In this document: piece by piece, positions 1-5,987 of the stretch
How positions within the stretch are numbered: the first letter of the stretch is position 1
Layout: each line of letters begins with the position of its first letter
From: Deltaproteobacteria bacterium UBA2385
Lineage (GTDB): Bacteria; Myxococcota_A; UBA796; UBA2385
Direction: 5' to 3'
Assembly (NCBI GenBank): GCA_002343455.1
Contig: DDSR01000403.1
Span: forward strand, 16,947-23,933
Length of the DNA: 6,987 nt
The notes under the pieces: model-generated
Told to the model about the DNA's origin: nothing
What the model saw: only the letters and a program-made list of their open reading frames with translations
Database searches by the model: none
Translations under genes and position numbers: made by a program

Positions 1-26
1 GCCCGTGGGAGCTCAGACCGCGGCGA

Positions 27-1043
27 CTACTCGGCGCAGGTCGGGTCGGCGTCGATGTCGGCCGTGGTGCGGACGACGATCGGGGTGCCGAGCTCGGTCG
101 CCGTGATGTCGCGCACGTAGACCTCGAGGCAGTAGGCGGCGCCGTCGGAGGAGCAGGCCTGGCAGCTGACGCCGAAGCCAGCCACCACGCCGCAGATCTC
201 GTCGGGGTCGGTGGTGCCGAGCAGATCGCCGACGAGGGGGGCCAGCAGGCGGGCGTCGAGCTCGCCGGCCAGGGTGCCGCCTCCGAAGTAGCTGCCGTCG
301 GCCGCGAAGGTGCCGCTGATCGCGAGCTGCAGGATGTCGACGTTGAAGCCGGCCACCGAGATGGTGGTGTCCTGCGGGCCGATCTGGAAGTAGGGCGAGT
401 CGCTGAAGTCGGCCGCCGGGAAGTCGATCGTCTCGTTGCACATGTCCTGGTCGCTGACGCCGTCCATGCTGATCGCGCCGATGATCTGCAGGTTGGGGCT
501 GCTGGAGACGACGCCGAGGAGGATGTCGTTCTCGAGCTGGCCGAGCAGCAGGTCGGCGACGCCGGCGGGCTGCACGAAGTCCGCTCCGCCGAGGTCGACC
601 TTGTAGGCCTTGCCGTCGATCGAGGCGGTCAGCGGGGCGCCCAGCGAGCTGGTGGTGAAGCTGATGCTGTCCTGGCCGCGGCAGAAGTCGATGGTCGCGG
701 TGTAGGTGGCACCCGAGTCCAGCGCGCCGGAGGGGGTGAAGGTGACGGTCTTGCCGTCGTCGCTGACGGTGGTGGTGCCGGCGACGTCGCCGCTGGGGCC
801 GGCCAGCATGATCGAGGGGGTGCCATCGGGGTCTTCAGCGCTGAGCTTGAAGTCGACCGTGGTGCGGTAGTAGGCCGAGGTCTCGCCGTCGACCGGGAAG
901 GTCGTGCCGATCTCGACCTCGCACGCGCCGGTGCCGCCGTCGCCGCCGCCGTCGCCGGTGGCGTCGCCGCTGTCCTTGTCTCCGCTACAACCGATGACCG
1001 TCGCCAGGGCGAGGCCGGGCAGGATCCACGCGATGTTCTTCAT
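27..1043 (-). CDS. Secreted lipoprotein with N-terminal Ig-like domain and cysteine-rich C-terminal domain
   Basis: This encodes a 338-residue predicted lipoprotein. The start is the ATG at 1041-1043, which has a strong GGAGGAG ribosome site 6 nt upstream; the frame stays open to 1169, but that extension would run through the promoter and leader. The N-terminus is a short signal peptide ending in a lipobox (VIGC, lipidated Cys19). A flexible Asp/Gly/Ser-rich linker follows (residues 20-38). Residues about 41-133 resemble a bacterial Ig-like (Big_5/SbsA-like) domain: a TFPVDG opening, a VSDDGKTVTFTP segment, and a closing ATIDFCRG strand. Residues about 137-338 form a domain I do not recognise, with a GTFAADGSYFGGGTLAGELD segment and a CQAC motif (Cys294/Cys297). 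Apart from Cys19 there are eight cysteines (41, 121, 202, 284, 294, 297, 305, 336), compatible with four disulfides outside the cytoplasm. No Asp follows Cys19, so outer-membrane or surface location is plausible. No catalytic motif was seen; a binding or structural role is only a guess. Confidence 0.9.
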   Translation of the reverse strand: MKNIAWILPGLALATVIGCSGDKDSGDATGDGGGDGGTGACEVEIGTTFPVDGETSAYYRTTVDFKLSAEDPDGTPSIMLAGPSGDVAGTTTVSDDGKTVTFTPSGALDSGATYTATIDFCRGQDSISFTTSSLGAPLTASIDGKAYKVDLGGADFVQPAGVADLLLGQLENDILLGVVSSSPNLQIIGAISMDGVSDQDMCNETIDFPAADFSDSPYFQIGPQDTTISVAGFNVDILQLAISGTFAADGSYFGGGTLAGELDARLLAPLVGDLLGTTDPDEICGVVAGFGVSCQACSSDGAAYCLEVYVRDITATELGTPIVVRTTADIDADPTCAE

Positions 1044-1049
1044 GGGGTT

Positions 1050-1056
1050 CTCCTCC
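1050..1056 (-). promoter_or_regulatory. Ribosome binding site of the lipoprotein gene
   Basis: The minus strand reads GGAGGAG, followed by AACCCC and then ATG. The 6-nt spacing and near-perfect anti-SD match fix the lipoprotein start at 1043. It is the only strong Shine-Dalgarno sequence I see before a gene in this window. Confidence 0.85.
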
Positions 1057-1061
1057 GGTGT

Positions 1062-1096
1062 ACCCGCTCCACGCGGGTTTTCCCGCCGAGGCGGGA
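1062..1096 (-). promoter_or_regulatory. Two adjacent leader stem-loops with a mutually exclusive alternative fold
   Basis: The 5' leader of the lipoprotein mRNA contains two neighbouring inverted repeats. One pairs 1081-1086 with 1091-1096 (TCCCGC/GCGGGA, 4-nt loop). The other pairs 1062-1067 with 1073-1078 (ACCCGC/GCGGGT, 5-nt loop) and ends only 5 nt before the ribosome site. The inner arms can instead pair with each other as GCGGG-AAAA-CCCGC across 1073-1086, which would disrupt both hairpins. The sequence shows the inverted repeats directly. A role in translation control or mRNA stability is inference, and GC-rich DNA yields short inverted repeats fairly easily. Confidence 0.5.
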
Positions 1097-1107
1097 GAGT
1101 GATGCCG

Positions 1108-1130
1108 GCAGCCCCCAAGGTGGGGGCTGC
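1108..1130 (-). promoter_or_regulatory. 10-bp perfect inverted repeat at the 5' end of the lipoprotein transcript
   Basis: Positions 1108-1117 are exactly complementary to 1121-1130, giving a 10-bp stem with a 3-nt loop. On the minus strand it begins about 3 nt after the start site predicted from the promoter at 1141-1169, so the lipoprotein mRNA would open with a very stable hairpin; such 5' stem-loops can protect mRNA from decay. No run of U follows the stem on either strand, so it does not fit a classic intrinsic terminator for the DUF1844 gene 49 nt upstream, though it could still contribute to 3'-end formation. Confidence 0.6.
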
Positions 1131-1140
1131 GCTGCGGCGC

Positions 1141-1169
1141 ATGGTAGCCGCGAGACATCGGGCTGTCAA
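1141..1169 (-). promoter_or_regulatory. Sigma70-type promoter for the lipoprotein gene
   Basis: Read on the minus strand, a perfect -35 hexamer TTGACA (1164-1169) is followed by a 17-nt spacer and a -10 hexamer TACCAT (1141-1146; 4 of 6 matches to TATAAT, with the key TA and final T). The predicted start is near 1133-1135, giving a leader of about 90 nt before the ATG at 1043. The promoter lies just after the stop of the DUF1844 gene, so the lipoprotein is probably a separate transcription unit. The -35 to -10 spacing is optimal for a housekeeping sigma factor, and this is the clearest promoter I see in the window. Confidence 0.75.
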
Positions 1170-1178
1170 AGGGTCCGC

Positions 1179-1466
1179 TCAGCCCGCGGCGAGCTTGGTT
1201 CGCAGGTCCGTCAGCAGCGCCTCGATCAGGCGGGCCTCGTCCTCGTCCAGGTTGCCTTTGGTCTTCTGGTGGAGCATCTCCAGCACCGCGATCGTCTGGC
1301 GGGCCAGGGCCTTGTCCTGGATCGCCTCGCCGGTGCCCGGGTCGGGGATCTCGCCCAGGTGGACCAGGGCCGAGCTGCCCAGGGAGACCACGAACTGGGC
1401 GAAGCTGACGGGGAGGTCGCCCGGGTCGGGGCGAGCGGCGGAGGGCGTGGGGGAGGGAGAGGTCAT
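1179..1466 (-). CDS. DUF1844 domain protein
   Basis: This encodes a 95-residue soluble protein with no signal peptide or membrane segment, so it is likely cytoplasmic. After a Pro/Ser-rich start (residues 1-18), residues about 20-92 match what I know of DUF1844: FAQFVVSLGSSALVHLGEIPDP, then a helix LARQTIAVLEMLHQKTKGNL, then DEARLIEALLTDLR. This family is common in Myxococcota and other delta-group bacteria and has no assigned function. The start is the ATG at 1464-1466, 17 nt after the htrA stop; there is no clear Shine-Dalgarno sequence, so translation may depend on ribosomes finishing htrA. No in-frame ATG lies nearby upstream. The short gap and shared strand suggest co-transcription with htrA, but a functional link is only inferred. 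Confidence 0.88.
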   Translation of the reverse strand: MTSPSPTPSAARPDPGDLPVSFAQFVVSLGSSALVHLGEIPDPGTGEAIQDKALARQTIAVLEMLHQKTKGNLDEDEARLIEALLTDLRTKLAAG

Positions 1467-1483
1467 CGGGAGCGCCAGGGGGT

Positions 1484-2851
1484 TCAGAGGGGCATCTTGA
1501 CGCGAAACTGGGCGTTGCCGCGTCGCACGGTGAGGAGGGCGTCGCCCCGGTGGGCGCTCTTGGCGGAGGAGATCGCGGTCCGCAGCTCGTCGGCCGAGCT
1601 GAGCGGCGCGCCGTCGAGGCTGGTCAGCAGGTCGCCAGCCCGCCCGCCCACCCGGGCGTAGGCCCCGGCGGGCGACACGGCGACCACGGGCAGTCCGGTC
1701 CGGTGGTCGCCGTCGGGGATCCGCACCCCCAGGACCTCCTGGATGCTGGACTCGACGACGGCCTGGGGCAAGGTGCCAGGGGTGACACGGACGTCCAGCT
1801 CCTGGGCCCCCGAGGAGGCTCCGCGTCGCACCCGCAGGCTGACCTCGCCGGCCTTGTACTCGCCGGCCAGCCAGGCGTTGAGGTCGCCTCGGCCCGAGAC
1901 GGTCCGGCCGGCCACGGAGAGGATGATGTCTCCCTCTTGCAGGCCGCCGGCCTCGCCGTAGGCCCGGCTGACCCGGGCGGCCGTGCGGCTGGCCCGGGCC
2001 GATCCGTCGCTGAGGCTGACGTCCTGGAGATCCACGCCCAGCCAGGGCAGCTGCACCCGCCCGTAGCGGGAGAGGTCCTGGGCGACCTTGATCGCGCGGT
2101 CCACCGGGATGGCGAAGCCGATGCCCTGGGCGTCGGAGCGGATGGCCGTGTTGACGCCGATCAGGCGGCCCCGCACATCCAGCAGCGGCCCGCCGGAGTT
2201 GCCGGGGTTGATGCTGGCGTCGGTCTGCAAGAAGTCCTGGTAGACCCGCTGCTCGGTCTGCAGGCTGCGGCGGGTGGCGCTGAGGACCCCGGTGGTGACG
2301 GTGTGGCCCAGGCCGAAGGGGTTGCCGATGGCGATCACCGGCTCGCCCAGCATCAGGTCGGCGCTGCTGCCGATCTCGACCGTGGTCAGACCGCTGGCGT
2401 CGCGCAGCCGCAGCACCGCCAGGTCCAGCTCCTCCGCCAGCCCCAGGATGTCCGCCTCGTAGCTGCGGCCGTCGGCGAAGGATGCCTGGATCCGGCTGGC
2501 CCGCGCGACCACATGGGCGTTGGTGAGGACCAGCCCGTCGGCCTCGATCACCACGCCGGAGCCCTCGCTGCTGCTGGTGGTGGGGGCCCCCCAGTAGCGG
2601 GCGAAGGGGTCGTTGACGGGCACCTCGGTGGTGATGGAGACCACCGCGGGGGCCACGCGCTGCACGGCCTCCACCACGGGCGTCCGGCGGACCGCGTCCA
2701 CCGGGCTGGGGGCCGCTGGCGCCGCAGGGGCGAGCGCGGTCGCCGCGGGCGCGGTCGGCTTGTCCGCCACCGCGCCCGGAGCCAGGGCGATGATCAGGCC
2801 GAGCACGGCGCCGGCCAGGGTGGCGGCGAGGAGGGCAGGGGAGGCGCGCAC
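1484..2851 (-). CDS. htrA: DegP/HtrA family periplasmic serine protease with two PDZ domains
   Basis: This encodes a trypsin-fold envelope protease/chaperone that degrades misfolded exported proteins. From the GTG at 2849-2851 it has 455 residues: a Sec signal peptide or membrane anchor (hydrophobic stretch 6-28, possible cleavage at AVA/DK after residue 29), an Ala/Pro-rich linker (30-50), and a protease domain (about 57-265). The catalytic triad is intact: His113 (TNAHVV), Asp143 (LDLAVLRL) and Ser219 (GNSGGPLL). The H-D and D-S spacings of 30 and 76 match E. coli DegP closely. The LA loop (NDPFARYWGAP) is short, more like DegQ/DegS than DegP. PDZ1 covers about 266-358 and PDZ2 about 370-455. 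The start is uncertain: the frame is open to a TTG at 2917 inside the tandem repeat, adding 22 residues. I prefer GTG because it puts an arginine and a typical hydrophobic core at the N-terminus. Neither start has a good Shine-Dalgarno sequence. Confidence 0.93.
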   Translation of the reverse strand: MRASPALLAATLAGAVLGLIIALAPGAVADKPTAPAATALAPAAPAAPSPVDAVRRTPVVEAVQRVAPAVVSITTEVPVNDPFARYWGAPTTSSSEGSGVVIEADGLVLTNAHVVARASRIQASFADGRSYEADILGLAEELDLAVLRLRDASGLTTVEIGSSADLMLGEPVIAIGNPFGLGHTVTTGVLSATRRSLQTEQRVYQDFLQTDASINPGNSGGPLLDVRGRLIGVNTAIRSDAQGIGFAIPVDRAIKVAQDLSRYGRVQLPWLGVDLQDVSLSDGSARASRTAARVSRAYGEAGGLQEGDIILSVAGRTVSGRGDLNAWLAGEYKAGEVSLRVRRGASSGAQELDVRVTPGTLPQAVVESSIQEVLGVRIPDGDHRTGLPVVAVSPAGAYARVGGRAGDLLTSLDGAPLSSADELRTAISSAKSAHRGDALLTVRRGNAQFRVKMPL

Positions 2852-2880
2852 CCGGGAGCGGTAGACACGGACGGCGCTCA

Positions 2881-2944
2881 GACAAGGGGAGCAGGCGACA
2901 AGGGGAGCGGGCGACAAGGGGAGCGGGCGACAAGGGGAGCAGGC
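2881..2944. repeat. Tandem array of four 16-bp repeats upstream of htrA
   Basis: Four adjacent copies of GACAAGGGGAGCRGGC lie at 2881-2896, 2897-2912, 2913-2928 and 2929-2944. They differ at one position only (R): the outer two copies carry A and the inner two carry G. The array sits in the 106-nt gap between the barrel-protease gene and htrA. The unit length is not a multiple of three, so all three minus-strand frames stay open through it and each copy offers a TTG in a shifting frame. The 6-mer GCTCAG occurs at both sides (2876-2881 and 2956-2961), 80 bp apart. There are no unique spacers, so it is not a CRISPR array. It resembles the short tandem repeats scattered between genes in some large bacterial genomes; any function is unknown. 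Confidence 0.95.
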
Positions 2945-2957
2945 GAAGCGAGGCGGC

Positions 2958-5900
2958 TCAGGTCCCCAGCCAGCCCAGGCTCAGGTTGGTGACCCAGGGC
3001 TTGGGGTTGTCCGGCAGCGGCGCTCCGATGTCGAGGGGGTGGGCGAAGTGCAGCCGGAAGACCAGCGGACCGATGCTCAGGTTGCTGCCGACGGCCACGT
3101 CGAGCAGGCGCCGATCCCAGAGCTGCTCGGGGCTGTCGGCCGTCGCGCCCGCGTCCAGGCCGACGATGCCCTCCACCGCGCTGAGGAAGGCCACCCGCAC
3201 CAGCCAGTCCAGCGGCACCTGCAGCTCGGCCGTGCTCAGGACGAAATTGCGCCCCAGAAGCCAGTCGATGTCGCCCATGCTCACCCCGCGCAGCGACCAT
3301 GGGCTGTAGAGGTAGAAGCTGCGCGCCTGCGCGCCTCCCCAGGCCGAGCCGGCCGCCCCTCGCAGGGCGATGTTGGTCCCGGAGCCGCGGTGTAGCGGCA
3401 GGTAGGCCTCGGCGTCCAACCGCAGGCTGGGGAAGACCTCGCCGTGGAGGGGTTGGACCCCGAGCGTGCCCTCCAGCATCGCCGAGGCCCCGCTGATCGG
3501 GCCGGTCGCGGGGTGGTAGGCGATCGTGTCGACGCCGACCCGCAGCGTGCTCTCGCTCTGCAGCCGGGCCGCCCCGGCGTCCTCCTGCCACTCGCTGAAG
3601 AGGTCCCTGCCGGTGCCGTTGGCCTCACCATCGCCCAGCCAGGCGGCGGTCGCGCTGTCGACCCAGGCGTCGTCGAAGCCGAGGCCCTGCTCGACCTGCA
3701 GGTGGACGAAGCGGTCGAAGGGGTAGCGGGCCATCAGCAGCAGCGAGTGGAAGCGCCGGGCGGTCTGGAAGCGGATCCCCTCGTCCTTGAAGCGCTCCTC
3801 GATGTGGAAGCGCAGCGCCGAGACCGGCCCCGCGCCCAGGCTGGTGCGCCGGGACTGGTCGATGTACAGCAGCGAGGCGTCGGTGAGCTGCGGGCTGCCG
3901 TAGAAGGCCAGCTGCAGCACCAGCGCCCGGTCGCGCAGCCGGTCCGTCGCCGACAGCCAGCCCTGGCCGTAGATCGAGCCGCCGCCGGCCCCGATCATGC
4001 CGAAGACGTTCTCCAGGCCCCAGTTGCCCAGCTTGTAGGGGCGGTAGGGGCTGGCCTCGCCCAGGTCGCGGCGAGGGATCTCCCAGGCGGCGATCTCGGG
4101 CGAGGGCGCCGCGAGCTGCACCGGCTCGGGCTCGGGCAGCCGCTCGTCTGGAGGGAGGCGCACCGGCCAGTAGCGCCCGGTGTCCTTCAACAAGGCCCAC
4201 CACTCTCCCTCGGCGCCGGGCGAGGGGTCCGAGAGCGAGGTCGTCACCCGGGTCTGGCGGGCGGCCCCGGCCTCGGTCCAGGCCCAGAGGTCGCGGCGCT
4301 CGTCGTCGACCATCGTGAAGAGCACGGTGCCGTCGGGCAGGACCGTGGGGTCCTCGACGTCCAGCGGGCCGGGATCGAGGCGGGCCTGGACCCCCGGCTG
4401 CTCGGGATCCAGGGCGAAGAGATCGTAGCTGCCGTCCGGGCTCGCGTCCGAGCTGTAGACGATCACGCTGCCGCCGTCCTGCCCGGGGCCCCAGGCCAGC
4501 TCGCGCTCGGCGGCGATGTCCTCGGTCAGCCGCCGCAGCTGGCCGTCCGCGATCCGCAGCGACCACAGGTCCCGGCGACCGTCGGCGCCCATGGCGATGA
4601 AGGCGACCGAGCCCTCGTCCGGCGAGAGGGAGGGGGACCAGACGGCGCCGAGCCCCGCCCCGTCCAGGCTGAGCTGCTGGCGGCGACCCAGGCGCAGCCT
4701 CACCCGCGGCGAGGCCGGGACGCCGGTGTGCTCGGCCTCCTGCCGGTCGATCTTGCGGACCTTCTTCTCTTCCGCGGACCAGCTCCGCAGCTGCAGCACA
4801 TCGCGCCCCCGCCGCTCGGCCACGTAGACCAGCGTGCTGGGGCCCAGGTCGTAGCTGCGCGGGTCGACCGGGTGCAGGGACTCGCTGCCCGGTCGGCCGT
4901 CCCGGACCACCGTCCGTCGCGTCCCCGGCGAGCGCGGGTCGACCAGCTGCAGGCGGTAGCGCCCCGTGGAGCGCTCGGCGGTGCGCAGCAGCAGGACCTG
5001 GCCGTCGGGGCTGCTGTCCATGCTGTCGATCAGCCCCTCGAAGCGCACGAAGGGCAGGGTCGAGCCCGGATCCAGCTCGCCGCGCAGCCAGGCCGGCATC
5101 AGCCGCCGCTTGATCCAGGTGTCGAAGCGGGCGGCGATGACCACGGGCTCCTCGCCGGAGAGCTTCTTCAGCAGCCCGGGGAAGGAGAGGGCCTTGCCGC
5201 CCGCGCCCGAGCTCAGCGAGGGGCTCTCCTCCAGCAGGCGCAGGGTGAAGCCCTCGCCGTACTGCTCCTCCAGGAACGCCACCCGGGCGTGGCCCAGCTC
5301 GTAGGTCAGCAGCACGCTGGCGCGCCCGTCGTCGAAGAACGAGGGCAGGGCGTGGCCGGTGGAGGGGTCCGGGTTGGCGATCAGATCCGTCAGGGCGGCG
5401 CGGGTCTCCTCGTCAAGCAGGCGGCCGTGGGCGTGGAACTCGGCCAGCCCCTCGATGAACCAGAGCGGGTAGGCGCCGATCGGATCGCCCATGCTGGGGG
5501 CGTCCTTGGTGGCCTCGCGGACCTTCTGGATGGTGAACTGGTGGGCCAGCTCGTGGCGGCTCACCTCCTCGAAGCGGGCGTGGTCGCCGAAGTAGGGGAG
5601 GGTGACCTCCAGCCCCGACGGGCTGGTCACGCCCAGCACGCCCTCTTGCAGGGGGAAGAGGTTGGTGCGCAGGAACTCCTGGTAGGAGCCGTAGAGGATG
5701 TAGGGGAAGCGCCGGGGCGGGACGAGCTCGAAGGCCTCGCAGAGCTCGCGGTAGGCCAGCTCGATGCGGGCGGCGGCGATCTCGGCCGAGGCGCGCTCGG
5801 ACTCGTAGAAGAGCAGGCGGATGCCGCCGGCGGTCTGGCCGTCGATCTCCTGACCGGCGAGCAGGTCGATCTGCTGCCAGTCGTGGGCCGTCCAGCGCAC

Positions 5901-5987
5901 ATTGGTCTGGCCGGGCCGCCGCGGCAGCACATAGGTCTGGGCCGCGGCCGGACCGGCCAGCAGCAGGCCGAGCAGCAGCGCGCTCAC
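2958..5987 (-). CDS. Exported fusion of HExxH metallopeptidase, TolB-like propeller and Omp85-like outer-membrane barrel
   Basis: This encodes a 1009-residue protein with a signal peptide (residues 1-16, cleavage after PAAA before Gln17). Residues about 50-300 form a peptidase MA-like (gluzincin) domain: HELAH at 145-149 gives two zinc-binding His and the catalytic Glu146, and WFIEGLAEF at 176-184 supplies the likely third ligand Glu179. A YELGHARVAFLEEQYG segment (229-244) is typical of this clan. Residues about 315-600 contain TolB/PD40-type blades, with repeated SPDG or SPDE turns and DLWSL, DLFAL and DLWAW strands. From about 640 to the C-terminus, alternating strands lead to SPWSLRG (895-901), which resembles the conserved L6 RGY/F motif of Omp85/D15 barrels. 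No POTRA domain is visible. The start is a GTG whose GTGA overlaps the stop of the FG-GAP gene, with no Shine-Dalgarno sequence, implying translational coupling. The peptidase is probably periplasmic or exposed; substrate unknown. Domain calls come from motifs, not a profile search. Confidence 0.9.
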   Translation of the reverse strand: MSALLLGLLLAGPAAAQTYVLPRRPGQTNVRWTAHDWQQIDLLAGQEIDGQTAGGIRLLFYESERASAEIAAARIELAYRELCEAFELVPPRRFPYILYGSYQEFLRTNLFPLQEGVLGVTSPSGLEVTLPYFGDHARFEEVSRHELAHQFTIQKVREATKDAPSMGDPIGAYPLWFIEGLAEFHAHGRLLDEETRAALTDLIANPDPSTGHALPSFFDDGRASVLLTYELGHARVAFLEEQYGEGFTLRLLEESPSLSSGAGGKALSFPGLLKKLSGEEPVVIAARFDTWIKRRLMPAWLRGELDPGSTLPFVRFEGLIDSMDSSPDGQVLLLRTAERSTGRYRLQLVDPRSPGTRRTVVRDGRPGSESLHPVDPRSYDLGPSTLVYVAERRGRDVLQLRSWSAEEKKVRKIDRQEAEHTGVPASPRVRLRLGRRQQLSLDGAGLGAVWSPSLSPDEGSVAFIAMGADGRRDLWSLRIADGQLRRLTEDIAAERELAWGPGQDGGSVIVYSSDASPDGSYDLFALDPEQPGVQARLDPGPLDVEDPTVLPDGTVLFTMVDDERRDLWAWTEAGAARQTRVTTSLSDPSPGAEGEWWALLKDTGRYWPVRLPPDERLPEPEPVQLAAPSPEIAAWEIPRRDLGEASPYRPYKLGNWGLENVFGMIGAGGGSIYGQGWLSATDRLRDRALVLQLAFYGSPQLTDASLLYIDQSRRTSLGAGPVSALRFHIEERFKDEGIRFQTARRFHSLLLMARYPFDRFVHLQVEQGLGFDDAWVDSATAAWLGDGEANGTGRDLFSEWQEDAGAARLQSESTLRVGVDTIAYHPATGPISGASAMLEGTLGVQPLHGEVFPSLRLDAEAYLPLHRGSGTNIALRGAAGSAWGGAQARSFYLYSPWSLRGVSMGDIDWLLGRNFVLSTAELQVPLDWLVRVAFLSAVEGIVGLDAGATADSPEQLWDRRLLDVAVGSNLSIGPLVFRLHFAHPLDIGAPLPDNPKPWVTNLSLGWLGT

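Noticed and set aside
1108..1130. Intrinsic terminator for the htrA-DUF1844 unit
   Set aside because: The stem is strong but no U-run follows it on the minus strand (or on the plus strand), and it lies downstream of a good promoter, so a leader stem-loop explains it better.
1044..1169. N-terminal extension of the lipoprotein to a start at 1169
   Set aside because: It would cover the promoter and leader hairpins and bury the signal peptide 42 residues inside the protein; the ATG at 1043 has an excellent ribosome site.
1467..2933. A long upstream extension of the DUF1844 frame running the length of htrA
   Set aside because: The extension reads as Arg/Pro/Gly-rich noise in another frame of htrA, while the DUF1844 homology begins just after the ATG at 1466.
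2881..2944. CRISPR array
   Set aside because: The 16-bp units are directly adjacent with no variable spacers, and no cas-like gene is nearby.
2876..2961. Small insertion flanked by a 6-bp target duplication
   Set aside because: GCTCAG occurs on both sides, but there are no terminal inverted repeats or mobile-element features between them, and a 6-mer match over 80 bp in GC-rich DNA can be chance.
1550..2992. A 480-codon open frame on the plus strand across htrA
   Set aside because: Low-complexity Gly/Ala/Val/Arg translation opposite an htrA gene with an intact catalytic triad; it is a compositional shadow.
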